64,000 nt of DNA from an uncultured Alteromonadaceae bacterium (GTDB taxonomy: Bacteria; Pseudomonadota; Gammaproteobacteria; Enterobacterales; Alteromonadaceae): the NCBI GenBank assembly GCA_947501935.1, contig CANMXU010000022.1, positions 1 through 64,000 of the forward strand, given 5' to 3'. Both the position numbers and the translations under genes were made by a program. Shown one piece after another: positions 36,526 to 46,637 of the stretch (position 1 is the stretch's first letter; the number at the start of each line of letters is the position of its first letter). Below the pieces are notes generated by a model. It did no database searches. It had not been told where the DNA came from and worked only from the letters and a program-made list of their open reading frames with translations.

Positions 36526-39500
36526 ATGGCAAAACGTACTGACTTAAAAAGTATCTTAATCTTAGGTGCTGGTCCAATTGTAATTGGTCAAGCTTGTGAG
36601 TTTGACTATTCCGGTGCTCAAGCGTGTAAAGCGTTACGCGAAGAAGGTTACCGAGTAATTTTAGTTAACTCTAACCCAGCAACTATTATGACTGACCCTG
36701 ATATGGCCGATGCAACTTATATCGAGCCAATTCACTGGGAAGTTGTTCGCAAAATAATTGAAAAAGAACGCCCTTGTGCTGTATTACCTACTATGGGTGG
36801 TCAAACGGCATTAAACTGTGCCTTAGAGCTTGAAGCTAAAGGTGTATTAGCAGAATTTAATGTTGAAATGATTGGCGCTACTGCTGATGCAATTGACAAA
36901 GCTGAAAACCGTGAACGCTTTGACCAAGCAATGAAAAATATTGGTCTTGAATGTCCTCGTGCTGAAATTGTTCATACTATTGAAGAAGCACACGATACTT
37001 CAACACGTATTGGTTTTCCTTGTATTATTCGTCCGTCTTTCACTATGGGTGGTACTGGTGGCGGTATCGCGTATAACCGTGAAGAATTTGACGAAATTTG
37101 TACCCGTGGTTTAGACCTTTCACCAACCTCTGAATTATTGATTGATGAATCATTAATTGGTTGGAAAGAATATGAAATGGAAGTGGTTCGTGACAAAAAT
37201 GATAACTGTATCATTATTTGTTCAATTGAAAACTTCGACCCTATGGGTATTCATACTGGTGACTCTATTACGGTTGCGCCTGCACAAACCTTAACCGATA
37301 AAGAATATCAAATCATGCGTAACGCATCACTTGCGGTATTACGTGAAATTGGTGTTGAAACGGGTGGTTCAAACGTACAGTTTGGTGTTTGTCCTGATAC
37401 TGGCCGTATGGTTATTATCGAAATGAACCCACGTGTATCACGTTCATCTGCACTTGCTTCAAAAGCAACAGGTTTCCCAATTGCTAAAATTGCGGCCAAG
37501 CTTGCGGTAGGTTATACCCTTGATGAGTTACAAAATGATATTACCGGTGGCGCAACTCCTGCGTCATTTGAACCAACGATTGATTACGTAGTAACAAAGA
37601 TTCCACGTTTTAACTTCGAAAAATTTGCTGGTTCAGAAGACCGCTTAACCACGCAAATGAAATCAGTTGGTGAAGTTATGGCGATTGGCCGTAACCAACA
37701 AGAGTCAATGCAAAAAGCTTTACGCGGCTTAGAAGTTGGCGTAAGTGGTTTTGATCCTATTGTTGATGTAACCAAGCCGGGTGCAAAAACTAAAATTATG
37801 CACGAACTGCAAGAAGCTGGCGCAGACCGTATTTGGTATGTAGCTGACGCATTTCGTTTAGGTTTAAGCGTAGAAGATATTTTCAACGCTACTAAAATTG
37901 ACCGTTGGTTCTTAGTTCAAATTGAAGATTTAATTCTTGAAGAGAAAAAAGTATCTGAAGGCGGCATGAAGTCGTTAACGCCTGAATACTTACGTCAGTT
38001 AAAGCGTAAAGGTTTTGCTGATTCTCGTCTTGCTCAAGTTATTGGCGTGAACGAGTCTGAAATTCGTAAGAAACGTCAAGCTGCTGATATTTTCCCAGTT
38101 TACAAGCGTGTAGATACTTGTGCTGCAGAATTTAGTTCAGACACGGCTTACATGTATTCAACGTACGATGAAGAATGTGAAGCAAACCCTACAGATAATG
38201 ACAAAATTATGATCTTAGGTGGCGGTCCAAACCGCATTGGCCAAGGTATTGAATTTGACTACTGTTGTGTACATGCAGCGCTAGCACTTCGTGAAGATGG
38301 CTTTGAAACTATCATGGTTAACTGTAACCCTGAAACTGTTTCAACTGATTACGACACCTCTGATCGTTTATATTTTGAATCAATTACTTTTGAAGACGTA
38401 CTTGAAATTGTTCGCATCGAAAAGCCTAAAGGCGTTATCGTGCAATACGGTGGTCAAACTCCACTTAAATTGGCTCGTGCGTTAGAAGCTGCCGGTGTAC
38501 CAATTATTGGTACTTCTCCAGATGCAATTGACCGCGCTGAAGACCGTGAGCGTTTCCAACAAGCGGTTGACCGTTTAGGTTTATTGCAACCAGAAAACGC
38601 GACTGTTACCTCATTAGATGAAGCAATGGCGAAAGCTGAAGCAATTGGTTTCCCATTAGTTGTTCGCCCATCTTATGTTCTAGGTGGCCGTGCAATGGAA
38701 ATTGTTTATGATTTAGCTGATTTACGTCGTTACATGACCGAAGCGGTAAGCGTATCAAACGACTCACCAGTATTACTTGATCACTTCCTTGATGATGCGA
38801 TTGAAGTTGATATTGACGTGGTTTGTGACGGCACTGATGTGGTTGTTGGCGGCATTATGCAGCATATCGAACAAGCCGGTGTTCACTCTGGTGACTCAGC
38901 ATGTTCATTACCTGCCTATAGCTTAAGCCAAGATGTACAAGATGTTATGCGTAAGCAAGTGACTGACTTAGCGTTTGAATTAGGCGTAATTGGTTTAATG
39001 AATACGCAAATGGCAGTTAAAGACGGTAAAGTTTACTTAATTGAAGTAAACCCACGTGCCGCACGTACTATTCCTTTTGTATCAAAAGCTACTTCGGTAC
39101 CTTTAGCAAAAGTTGGTGCGCGTGTTATGGCTGGCAAGTCGCTTAAAGAACAAGGCATTACTAAAGAAATTATCCCTGATTATTTCTCAGTGAAAGAAGT
39201 GGTTATTCCATTTAACAAATTCCACGGTAGTGACCCATTAGTTGGCCCAGAAATGCGTTCAACTGGTGAAGTGATGGGCGTAGGTGATACCTTTGAAGAA
39301 GCTTACGCTAAAGCTAATTTAGGCGCAGGTGTTTCTGTTCCTAAAGATGGCCGTGCACTTATCTCTGTTCGTAACTCAGATAAAGGCCGCGTACTTGACT
39401 TAGCTAAACAGATGGTTGCTTTAGGTTATGAGTTAGATGCTACTCATGGCACTGAAATTATTCTACGTGAAGCAGGCGTTCCTGTGCGTCGTGTTAACAA

Positions 39501-39741
39501 AGTACACGAAGGTCGTCCTCATATTCTTGATAGAATTAAGAATAGTGAATACACCTACATCATTAATACTACTGAAGGTCGTAAAGCGATTGAAGATTCT
39601 AAAGTATTACGTGGTGGTGCATTACGTTATAAAGTTGCATATACTACAACGCTAAATGCTGCATTTGCTGCTTGTCAGGCACACGCTGCTGACGACAGAA
39701 ATACGGTAACGTCTATTCAAGAACTACATAAAAGATGCTAA
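36526..39741 (+). CDS. carB: Carbamoyl-phosphate synthase large subunit CarB
   Basis: Makes carbamoyl phosphate from bicarbonate, ammonia and two ATP. Two homologous ATP-grasp halves are evident: ILILGAGPIVIGQACEFDYS at the N-terminus and IMILGGGPNRIGQGIEFDYC near residue 560. The oligomerisation domain lies between them, and the MGS-like allosteric domain occupies the C-terminal 140 residues. Length of 1071 aa is normal. It is the second gene of carAB and is followed by a long hairpin. Confidence 0.98.
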   Translation: MAKRTDLKSILILGAGPIVIGQACEFDYSGAQACKALREEGYRVILVNSNPATIMTDPDMADATYIEPIHWEVVRKIIEKERPCAVLPTMGGQTALNCALELEAKGVLAEFNVEMIGATADAIDKAENRERFDQAMKNIGLECPRAEIVHTIEEAHDTSTRIGFPCIIRPSFTMGGTGGGIAYNREEFDEICTRGLDLSPTSELLIDESLIGWKEYEMEVVRDKNDNCIIICSIENFDPMGIHTGDSITVAPAQTLTDKEYQIMRNASLAVLREIGVETGGSNVQFGVCPDTGRMVIIEMNPRVSRSSALASKATGFPIAKIAAKLAVGYTLDELQNDITGGATPASFEPTIDYVVTKIPRFNFEKFAGSEDRLTTQMKSVGEVMAIGRNQQESMQKALRGLEVGVSGFDPIVDVTKPGAKTKIMHELQEAGADRIWYVADAFRLGLSVEDIFNATKIDRWFLVQIEDLILEEKKVSEGGMKSLTPEYLRQLKRKGFADSRLAQVIGVNESEIRKKRQAADIFPVYKRVDTCAAEFSSDTAYMYSTYDEECEANPTDNDKIMILGGGPNRIGQGIEFDYCCVHAALALREDGFETIMVNCNPETVSTDYDTSDRLYFESITFEDVLEIVRIEKPKGVIVQYGGQTPLKLARALEAAGVPIIGTSPDAIDRAEDRERFQQAVDRLGLLQPENATVTSLDEAMAKAEAIGFPLVVRPSYVLGGRAMEIVYDLADLRRYMTEAVSVSNDSPVLLDHFLDDAIEVDIDVVCDGTDVVVGGIMQHIEQAGVHSGDSACSLPAYSLSQDVQDVMRKQVTDLAFELGVIGLMNTQMAVKDGKVYLIEVNPRAARTIPFVSKATSVPLAKVGARVMAGKSLKEQGITKEIIPDYFSVKEVVIPFNKFHGSDPLVGPEMRSTGEVMGVGDTFEEAYAKANLGAGVSVPKDGRALISVRNSDKGRVLDLAKQMVALGYELDATHGTEIILREAGVPVRRVNKVHEGRPHILDRIKNSEYTYIINTTEGRKAIEDSKVLRGGALRYKVAYTTTLNAAFAACQAHAADDRNTVTSIQELHKRC

Positions 39742-39780
39742 TTGGCTTGATAAATTAAGTCACTTAGTTCAATAAAAAAT

Positions 39781-39830
39781 AAAGGTGGTTTTACCTGATT
39801 TATATAAAGAAGGTAAAACCGCCTTTGCTG
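39781..39830 (+). terminator. Long hairpin terminator after carB
   Basis: AAAGGTGGTTTTACC (39781-39795) pairs with GGTAAAACCGCCTTT (39812-39826), 15 pairs including one wobble. There is no long T run beyond the stem. Confidence 0.7.
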
Positions 39831-39852
39831 TTATAAAATACGAAGGATTACC

Positions 39853-40329
39853 ATGAATCAATATCCAATGACCGTTCAGGGTGCTGAAGCATTACGTGAA
39901 GAGTTAAATCACCTGAAACAGGTTAAACGTCCACGCATTGTAGCCGATATCGCTGAAGCGCGTGAACACGGCGATTTAAAAGAAAATGCTGAATATCATG
40001 CCGCGCGTGAAGAACAAGGCTTTTGTGAAGGCCGTATTCAAGACATTGAAGGTAAGTTAGGCAATGCGCAGGTTATCGACGTTACTAAAATACCAAACAG
40101 TGGCAAAGTTATTTTTGGTGTAACCGTGACTTTATTAAACATTGATACTGACGAAGAAGTGAAATATCAAATTGTTGGTGACGATGAAGCGGATATTAAA
40201 AACCACCGTATTTCAGTAAATTCACCTATTGCCCGTGGTTTAATTGGTAAAGAGGTTGATTCAGAAATTGAAATTAAAACGCCTGGCGGTTTAGTTGAAT
40301 ATGAAATTATATCTGTAGATCACATCTAA
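39853..40329 (+). CDS. greA: Transcription elongation factor GreA
   Basis: Rescues backtracked RNA polymerase by stimulating transcript cleavage. The N-terminal coiled coil has the acidic tip DLKENAEYHAAREEQGF, and the C-terminal FKBP-like domain ends with GGLVEYEIISVDHI. Length of 158 aa is exact for the family. Its position after carAB is common in gammaproteobacteria. The start follows GAAGGATTACC. Confidence 0.97.
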   Translation: MNQYPMTVQGAEALREELNHLKQVKRPRIVADIAEAREHGDLKENAEYHAAREEQGFCEGRIQDIEGKLGNAQVIDVTKIPNSGKVIFGVTVTLLNIDTDEEVKYQIVGDDEADIKNHRISVNSPIARGLIGKEVDSEIEIKTPGGLVEYEIISVDHI

Positions 40330-40362
40330 TAAAAACCCGCTGAATTAGCGGGTTTTTTTTAC
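40330..40362. terminator. Bidirectional terminator, greA / ADC-like gene
   Basis: AAAAACCCGC-TGAATTA-GCGGGTTTTTTTT between convergent genes, with a T run on each strand. Confidence 0.9.
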
Positions 40363-41234
40363 GGTAATTTATAGTCTGGCTTAGGTAAATCAAAACATGC
40401 CGACATACTGGCTGCATACCTTGTTTGAAAAGGTATTGGGTCTATTTCCAAACCTTTAAGCATTTCAGCATAAGTGCCAGAGCCTAATTTAAGGGCAACT
40501 TCATTGCTTTTAACCTGACTATTCCACAAACGATTTAAGTTTTTATTTATTGTAAAACTTGCTTTAAAGCAGGTTTCGCTTTGTATTATTTTGCTGTTAC
40601 GTATTGAATAAAGATTAGATTTAACATCAAAAAAACGAGTTTTACCTGTTGTTGGAATTTTTAATTCAAAATAGCGGTTACCTTTATTATCCGTTGCTTG
40701 AGTTGTACTGACGTTATTGGCTACGTTTATATCAATATCATCAACGACCTTAGGCAACCCCCAAATTTTCTCTCCTCTAATTTGATTTTCTAAACTGGTT
40801 ACTGGCATATGAAAAACATGATAGCCAAAACGTGAAAAATGCTTTTCCATAAGTATTGGCAATAACGGCAGATTAAAGCTCGGTTTTATCTGCATAGGAA
40901 TAGTCATTGCTATTTCGTTGTAGGGCGCAACGCCAAGTACATTTTTATATTCATAACAAGAAAACGTCACCAAGGCTTTATTACCAGGCATTTTCACCGG
41001 TACCATGTCGTTACTTGGTAACAGTTGTTGAGCCTTTTCATAGCTACATAAAAATATGCCAATAGCGCAGCTGGCATTGCCATAAAAAGTAGGGAATAAG
41101 TAATTCTTTGAAATTTCAGCTGTTAGTTGAAGCGGTTTAGCTGCAGGTCGCAAGGTAAACTGGCTAAAGAAATTGTCTTTAAACTCGCTACTATTATTAA
41201 GTAACTCAGGAGATATCAGGTTATTCGCTTTCAT
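40359..41234 (-). CDS. Acetoacetate decarboxylase-like (ADC) family protein
   Basis: A 291-aa cytoplasmic protein of the ADC beta-barrel superfamily. GYHVFHMPVTSLENQIRGEK followed by IWGLPKVVDDIDI resembles the region carrying the Schiff-base Lys in acetoacetate decarboxylase; the candidate Lys is that of GEKIWG or LPKV. Members often act on other keto acids or have no known substrate, so the reaction is unknown. It is monocistronic, sharing a terminator with greA. The stretch 41235-41516 upstream shows no gene. Confidence 0.72.
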   Translation of the reverse strand: MKANNLISPELLNNSSEFKDNFFSQFTLRPAAKPLQLTAEISKNYLFPTFYGNASCAIGIFLCSYEKAQQLLPSNDMVPVKMPGNKALVTFSCYEYKNVLGVAPYNEIAMTIPMQIKPSFNLPLLPILMEKHFSRFGYHVFHMPVTSLENQIRGEKIWGLPKVVDDIDINVANNVSTTQATDNKGNRYFELKIPTTGKTRFFDVKSNLYSIRNSKIIQSETCFKASFTINKNLNRLWNSQVKSNEVALKLGSGTYAEMLKGLEIDPIPFQTRYAASMSACFDLPKPDYKLP

Positions 41235-41516
41235 AAGGCTCTATTTTTATATATTTAGTTTACAAGCTACAGATTAAACCCTTAAAAGAATATAGTAAAA
41301 ATAGCCCAATCTTCATTTACTCTTTTTACTGTGTTCATATTAAATGTTTGATTAAGCTATGGGGAGCTTGAAATTCTATGTCAGTAATATGTAGATAATA
41401 TGCAGGTAAATAGGTGAATGAAAAGGTTAATAAAAGTTAGCCAATACTTTGTATTGTCACACAACTGTCAAAAAACTTAAATAAACTAGTTTCAAATATC
41501 TAAGCTTCTTACGTGT

Positions 41517-43283
41517 ATGAACATTAAAAGTCACCTTAAAAGTATTATCGAAAATGAAGAGCTTTCAGCACTATTTCAGCCGATTTATTCAACCACATTT
41601 GAAAATGCCTATGGTTTTGAAGCTTTAATTAGAGGGCCGTCCAATAGCCCGCTACATAATCCTACGGCATTATTTGATGCGGCATTAACTTATGGTTTGT
41701 TGTCTGAGCTTGAATTGGTGTGTCGTAAAATTTCTATTGCTCGTTTTGTTGAACTCAAACTCCCTGGTCGATTATTTCTAAATGTTAGCCCTAAAGTGCT
41801 ATTACAGTCTGATCATAGTCAAGGCGTTACTATTTCTTATTTGAAAAAATTTGGTTTATCGCCGAGTCGAGTGGTGATTGAACTGAGTGAAAAGTACCCG
41901 ATAGATGCTCCGCAATTATTAAAAAATGCACTAATATATTATCGTAATTTAGGTTTTACCATCGCGGTAGACGATTTAGGGGCAGGGTATGCTGGGCTGA
42001 AATTGTGGTTAGAAGTAGCACCTGATTTTGTAAAAATTGACCGTTATTTTATTAATCAATGCGATCAAGACCCAGTAAAACGAGAGTTTATAAAAAGCAT
42101 TTTAAGCTTAGGGCAAAATATTAATGCCAAGGTTATTGCTGAAGGTATTGAAACTTCAGATGAATTTAATTGTTTGAATGATTTAGGGGTTAACCTATAT
42201 CAAGGTTATTTATTTGCACGACCAGAGCCTTTTCCTGTTCAAGAATTACCAAGAATTTTGCAATATCAACAAAACCTAACTAAGGTGCCGATTGAACTAG
42301 AGCCTGTTGCCAGTTCATTATTACAACCAGCTAATACCATTTCACATGATGAATTAACCAAAAACGTAGTTGACTACCTTTATAAACATCCAAATGTTCA
42401 CTCTATGCCAGTACTTAGGGGGCGTGAGCCAGTGGGTATGGTATTAAGAGATTTATTGCTCGAGCTCTTTTCCACCCCTTATGGACGGGCATTGAATGAG
42501 CAAAAACTAATTAGTGAAACCATGGTTACAAACCAGGTTATTGTTGATGCAAACACACCGCTTAGCGATGTTGCTACTATGGTAACCTCTGAGCATGACG
42601 ATAAAATGCAATGGCACTTTATCGTTACTGACCAAAATAACTATATTGGCATTGCTTCAGTACGCGACTTACTACGACAATTAACCAAGCAACAAATTCA
42701 ACATGCTCGTTATGCAAACCCGCTTACCTTGTTGCCAGGTAATGTACCCATTTATCGTCATGTTGATGAATTACTCGCCTCTAAAACGCCATTTAGATTT
42801 GCTTACTTCGATTTAAATAACTTCAAACCCTACAATGATATTTATGGCTACGCAAAAGGAGATCAAGTTATTAAGTTAGTAGCAGCCACTATTCAGCGCC
42901 ACTGTACGAAATATGATTTTATTGGCCATATTGGCGGTGACGATTTTGTTGCTGTTTTTCAAAATGAGCAATGGCTTAAACGCTGCGAAGCAATAATTAA
43001 AGATTTTGACCAACATATAAAGAACTTTTATGAACAAGAACATCTTGATGTTGGCGGTATATATAGCCAATCTCGTGATGGCCAACGAAAATTTTATGCA
43101 TTACTAGGACTGGCTATAGGAGTTGTAGAGCCAAATAGCTTACAATGTACAAACCATCATGAAGTTGCTGAAGTTGCCGCGCTGGCGAAAAAGCAAGCCA
43201 AGTTGAACGAGCATTCGAGTGTATTTGTTTGTCAGCGTAAGGGGAAAAGTCTACATTTTCAGCTCGAGGCTATTGCTATGTAA
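41517..43283 (+). CDS. EAL-CBS-GGDEF cyclic-di-GMP protein
   Basis: A 588-aa cytoplasmic protein with an unusual order. The EAL domain (about 10-245) looks active: EALIRGP, VAVDDLGAGYAGL, DFVKIDRYFI and VIAEGIET are present, so it should degrade c-di-GMP. Paired CBS motifs (about 280-400) probably sense a nucleotide. The GGDEF-like domain (about 410-570) has GGDDF in place of GG(D/E)EF, so cyclase activity is doubtful or altered. EAL before CBS before GGDEF is a recognised but minor architecture. There is no membrane segment. It lies alone between the ADC-like gene and yhbY. Confidence 0.92.
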   Translation: MNIKSHLKSIIENEELSALFQPIYSTTFENAYGFEALIRGPSNSPLHNPTALFDAALTYGLLSELELVCRKISIARFVELKLPGRLFLNVSPKVLLQSDHSQGVTISYLKKFGLSPSRVVIELSEKYPIDAPQLLKNALIYYRNLGFTIAVDDLGAGYAGLKLWLEVAPDFVKIDRYFINQCDQDPVKREFIKSILSLGQNINAKVIAEGIETSDEFNCLNDLGVNLYQGYLFARPEPFPVQELPRILQYQQNLTKVPIELEPVASSLLQPANTISHDELTKNVVDYLYKHPNVHSMPVLRGREPVGMVLRDLLLELFSTPYGRALNEQKLISETMVTNQVIVDANTPLSDVATMVTSEHDDKMQWHFIVTDQNNYIGIASVRDLLRQLTKQQIQHARYANPLTLLPGNVPIYRHVDELLASKTPFRFAYFDLNNFKPYNDIYGYAKGDQVIKLVAATIQRHCTKYDFIGHIGGDDFVAVFQNEQWLKRCEAIIKDFDQHIKNFYEQEHLDVGGIYSQSRDGQRKFYALLGLAIGVVEPNSLQCTNHHEVAEVAALAKKQAKLNEHSSVFVCQRKGKSLHFQLEAIAM

Positions 43284-43424
43284 CAATTCGATATGTGTAA
43301 TATGAACTTAGTTTAAGCTGTTTTTAGCAGATTTATAGATTAATTAGTTAGATGGCTAGTTTGAAAAATAACTATTAGAGAAACAAGGAATAAACCAAGG
43401 TATGGTTTATTAGCGAGCGGTAAT

Positions 43425-43455
43425 AAAAAAGCCGCTTAAAATAGCGGCTTTTAAA
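43425..43455. terminator. Bidirectional terminator, EAL gene / yhbY
   Basis: AAAAAAGCCGCT-TAAAAT-AGCGGCTTTTA stem with A/T runs on both sides, between convergent genes. Confidence 0.85.
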
Positions 43456-43456
43456 T

Positions 43457-43753
43457 TTAAAGTTTTGGGATGTGAATTTTCTTTTCTGCTGATTGACGAT
43501 ATACAACAAGTACTTTACCTATTTGCTGCACTTTAGTTGAGTTCGTTTCACGGCAAATGGCTTCAACAATTAAGCCCTTAGTTTCGCGATCGTCAGTTGG
43601 AATTTTCACTTTAATTAATTCATGGTGGTTTAACGCATAATCAATTTCTGCAACAACGGCTTCTGTTAAGCCATTATTACCAAGTAAAACTACCGGTTTT
43701 AGCGAGTGTGCCAGCCCTTTTAAATGCTGAATTTGTTTTTTATTTGGGATCAT
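43457..43753 (-). CDS. yhbY: CRM-domain RNA-binding protein YhbY
   Basis: Small ribosome-assembly factor binding the 50S precursor. The CRM domain fills the protein: QIQHLKGLAHSLKPVVLLG, NGLTEAVVAEIDYALNHHEL and the GGTTV-like VLVVYR end. ATG at 43753 (MIPNKKQIQ) matches homologues better than TTG two codons upstream. The length is 98 aa, as usual. It is divergent from rlmE-ftsH, the conserved arrangement in gammaproteobacteria. Confidence 0.94.
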   Translation of the reverse strand: MIPNKKQIQHLKGLAHSLKPVVLLGNNGLTEAVVAEIDYALNHHELIKVKIPTDDRETKGLIVEAICRETNSTKVQQIGKVLVVYRQSAEKKIHIPKL

Positions 43754-43940
43754 TAACAATTTTCGTTACAAGTTAGCTTGAATTAAGAGTATTTTACCTC
43801 CATCTAGTTTGTAATACTACCAACGTTTAAATATCGGCTGTTTCATTTTGTATAAATAAACTCCAATATTTAATAAAACCCAATGATAAGTGAAGAATCT
43901 TTACTTTTTCATTAAAGTTAACCGTAACTAAGCTATCTTA

Positions 43941-44570
43941 ATGAGTAATAAACAAAAAACAGCGAGTAGTACTCGGTGGATGCAAGAACATTTCAACGAT
44001 GAATATGTTAAAAAAGCCCAACGTTTAGGCTTACGCTCGCGAGCGGTATTTAAAATTGAAGAAATTAATAACAAAGACAAATTAATTAGACCGGGCATGA
44101 AAGTGGTTGACTTAGGTGCCGCGCCTGGTGGCTGGTCTGAATACGCAGTTAAAGCTGTTGGTGATAAAGGACAAGTGGTTGCCTGTGACATATTACCGAT
44201 GGATGCTATTGCTGGCGTTGATTTTCTTGAAGGAGACTTTAGAGAAGAAGCGGTACTGGATGCTTTATTAACCCGTATTAATGGTAAAAACATTGATGTG
44301 GTGATGTCTGACATGGCCGCTAATATGACTGGCAATGAAAGCGCAGATTCTGCCAGAAGCATGTATTTAGTCGAGTTAGCGCTTGATATGTGTAAAGAAG
44401 TTTTAAAGAAAGACGGTGCCTTTGTGGTGAAAGTTTTCCAAGGAGCCGGGTTTGAACAGTTTATGAAAGACGTGCGATCTGCTTTTAAAGTAGTCAAAAC
44501 ACGTAAACCAGAGTCGTCTAGAGCAAGGTCACGCGAAGTTTATCTGGTGGCGACCGGCTTTAAATTGTAG
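43941..44570 (+). CDS. rlmE: 23S rRNA 2'-O-methyltransferase RlmE (FtsJ/RrmJ)
   Basis: Methylates U2552 of 23S rRNA using S-adenosylmethionine, a late step in 50S assembly. The SAM motif is VVDLGAAPGGWSEYA, and the K-D-K-E catalytic set is visible: RAVFKIEEI, VMSDMAANMTG, FVVKVFQGAG and ESSRARSREVY. Length of 209 aa is normal. It precedes ftsH by 68 bp, as in E. coli. Confidence 0.97.
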   Translation: MSNKQKTASSTRWMQEHFNDEYVKKAQRLGLRSRAVFKIEEINNKDKLIRPGMKVVDLGAAPGGWSEYAVKAVGDKGQVVACDILPMDAIAGVDFLEGDFREEAVLDALLTRINGKNIDVVMSDMAANMTGNESADSARSMYLVELALDMCKEVLKKDGAFVVKVFQGAGFEQFMKDVRSAFKVVKTRKPESSRARSREVYLVATGFKL

Positions 44571-44638
44571 TAAATTACATTTAGTGAAAGAAAGTTAATG
44601 GCTTTTCCCATTTTATTAAACAGCATGAGGTTGTTAAG

Positions 44639-46576
44639 TTGAGCGATATGGCAAAAAATCTTATTTTATGGTTGGTTATTGCAGTTGTACTAATGTCAGT
44701 TTTTCAGAGTTTTACTCCGAGTGGCGGCAATGAGCAGCAATTAGATTACACCAAATTTGTACAGGATGTACGTCAAGGCAGAATTTCAGAAGCTACGGTA
44801 GATCGTAACGGCGTAATTACTGGTCTTAAGCGTGGCGGCGAAAAGTTTGTGGCCGTAATTCCAGGTGGCTATGACAGAGACCTAATTAACGATTTAGTTA
44901 AAAGCGGTGTGATCGCTAGTGGAGAATTGCCTGAAGAGCAAAGCTTACTTACTTCTATTTTCATCTCTTGGTTCCCGATGATTTTACTTATTGGTGTATG
45001 GATATTCTTCATGCGTCAAATGCAAGGCGGTGGCGGCAAAGGCGCTATGTCTTTTGGTAAATCTAAAGCACGCTTATTAAGTGATGATCAAATTAAAACT
45101 ACTTTTTCTGATGTTGCAGGTTGTGACGAAGCTAAAGAAGAAGTATCAGAACTTGTTGACTACTTAAAAGATCCGAGTAAATTTCAAAAATTAGGTGGCC
45201 GCATTCCTTCTGGTGTTTTACTGGTAGGTCAGCCAGGTACAGGTAAAACCTTATTAGCTAAAGCCATTGCCGGTGAAGCAAAAGTGCCATTTTTCACAAT
45301 TTCTGGTTCTGATTTTGTAGAAATGTTTGTTGGTGTTGGTGCATCTCGTGTACGTGACATGTTTGAACAAGCGAAAAAGTCAGCTCCTTGTATTATCTTT
45401 ATTGATGAAATTGACGCGGTAGGTCGCCAACGTGGCGCAGGTATGGGCGGCGGACACGACGAACGTGAACAAACCCTTAACCAAATGCTCGTTGAAATGG
45501 ATGGTTTTGAAGGTAATGAAGGTGTAATTGTAATTGCAGCAACTAACCGTCCAGACGTACTAGACCCAGCATTACTTCGTCCTGGTCGCTTTGACCGTCA
45601 AGTAACGGTAGGTTTACCGGATATTCGTGGTCGTGAGCAAATTCTTAAAGTGCATATGCGCAAAGTTCCACTAGGTGAAGATGTTAAAGCGTCAGTTATT
45701 GCGCGAGGCACACCAGGAATGTCAGGTGCTGACCTAGCTAACTTAGTCAATGAAGCGGCATTATTTGCTGCACGTTCGGCTCGTCGCACTGTATCGATGG
45801 ATGAGTTCGAAAAAGCGAAAGATAAAATTTTAATGGGCGCTGAACGTCGTTCAATGGTAATGAGCGAAGAAGAAAAAGCCATGACTGCTTATCATGAAGC
45901 TGGTCACGCTATTGTTGGTCGCTTAGTGCCAGATCATGATCCTGTTTATAAGGTGAGTATTATTCCTCGTGGTCGTGCCTTAGGTGTAACCATGTATTTA
46001 CCTGAGCAAGACCGATTCAGTCATAGTAAACAACATTTAGAAAGTAATATTTCATCACTTTATGGTGGCCGTATTGCCGAAGAGATGATTTACGGTTTCG
46101 AAAAAGTTTCAACCGGTGCATCAAATGATATTGAACGTGCTACACAACTTGCACGTAAAATGGTAACTCAGTGGGGCTTCTCACAAAAATTGGGACCAAT
46201 GTTATTTGCTGAAGAAGAAGGTGAAGTGTTCTTAGGCCGTACTTCCTCTAAATCGTTGAATATGTCTGATGAAACAGCACAAGCTATTGATCTTGAAATC
46301 AAAGCCTTTGTTGACCGTAATTATCAACGTGCAGAAAAAATATTAGATGAAAACCGTGATATTTTAGAGTCAATGAAAGACGCGTTAATGCATTATGAAA
46401 CCATTGATGCTAGACAAATTGATGACTTAATGGCACGTCGCGAAGTTCGTGCCCCAATGGCAGAGTGGGATAATCATTCAGATTCTAATGAGCCGCCTAA
46501 ATCAGCAAGTAAAACTGATGCTGCGCCAAAAGATGAGCCTGACTTGAACACACCTACAGATATACCGGCAAAATAG
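44639..46576 (+). CDS. ftsH: ATP-dependent zinc metalloprotease FtsH
   Basis: Inner-membrane AAA+ protease for membrane-protein and regulator turnover. Two membrane helices (about 8-25 and 100-122) flank a periplasmic domain. AAA Walker A is GQPGTGKT and Walker B IIFIDEIDAVG; SRH region TNRPDVLDPALLRPGRFDRQ; zinc site HEAGH. TTG at 44639 gives MSDMAKN, while ATG at 44648 gives MAKN as in curated E. coli FtsH. Length of 645 aa is normal. The C-terminal tail is hydrophilic and variable. Confidence 0.98.
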   Translation: MSDMAKNLILWLVIAVVLMSVFQSFTPSGGNEQQLDYTKFVQDVRQGRISEATVDRNGVITGLKRGGEKFVAVIPGGYDRDLINDLVKSGVIASGELPEEQSLLTSIFISWFPMILLIGVWIFFMRQMQGGGGKGAMSFGKSKARLLSDDQIKTTFSDVAGCDEAKEEVSELVDYLKDPSKFQKLGGRIPSGVLLVGQPGTGKTLLAKAIAGEAKVPFFTISGSDFVEMFVGVGASRVRDMFEQAKKSAPCIIFIDEIDAVGRQRGAGMGGGHDEREQTLNQMLVEMDGFEGNEGVIVIAATNRPDVLDPALLRPGRFDRQVTVGLPDIRGREQILKVHMRKVPLGEDVKASVIARGTPGMSGADLANLVNEAALFAARSARRTVSMDEFEKAKDKILMGAERRSMVMSEEEKAMTAYHEAGHAIVGRLVPDHDPVYKVSIIPRGRALGVTMYLPEQDRFSHSKQHLESNISSLYGGRIAEEMIYGFEKVSTGASNDIERATQLARKMVTQWGFSQKLGPMLFAEEEGEVFLGRTSSKSLNMSDETAQAIDLEIKAFVDRNYQRAEKILDENRDILESMKDALMHYETIDARQIDDLMARREVRAPMAEWDNHSDSNEPPKSASKTDAAPKDEPDLNTPTDIPAK

Positions 46577-46591
46577 TTATATCCGTTTTAT

Positions 46592-46620
46592 TTAGCCCCG
46601 AACTATCGGGGCTTTCGTTT
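46592..46620 (+). terminator. Terminator between ftsH and folP
   Basis: AGCCCCGA-ACTA-TCGGGGCT followed by TTCGTTT; it lies about 24 bp before the folP start, so folP may be partly insulated from ftsH. Confidence 0.75.
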
Positions 46621-46637
46621 ATCTATTTCGCTATAAA

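Noticed and set aside
43928..44497. 189-aa antisense reading frame in rlmE
   Set aside because: It lies opposite a well-supported RlmE gene, is Ser/Thr-rich as antisense frames are, and shows no recognised domain.
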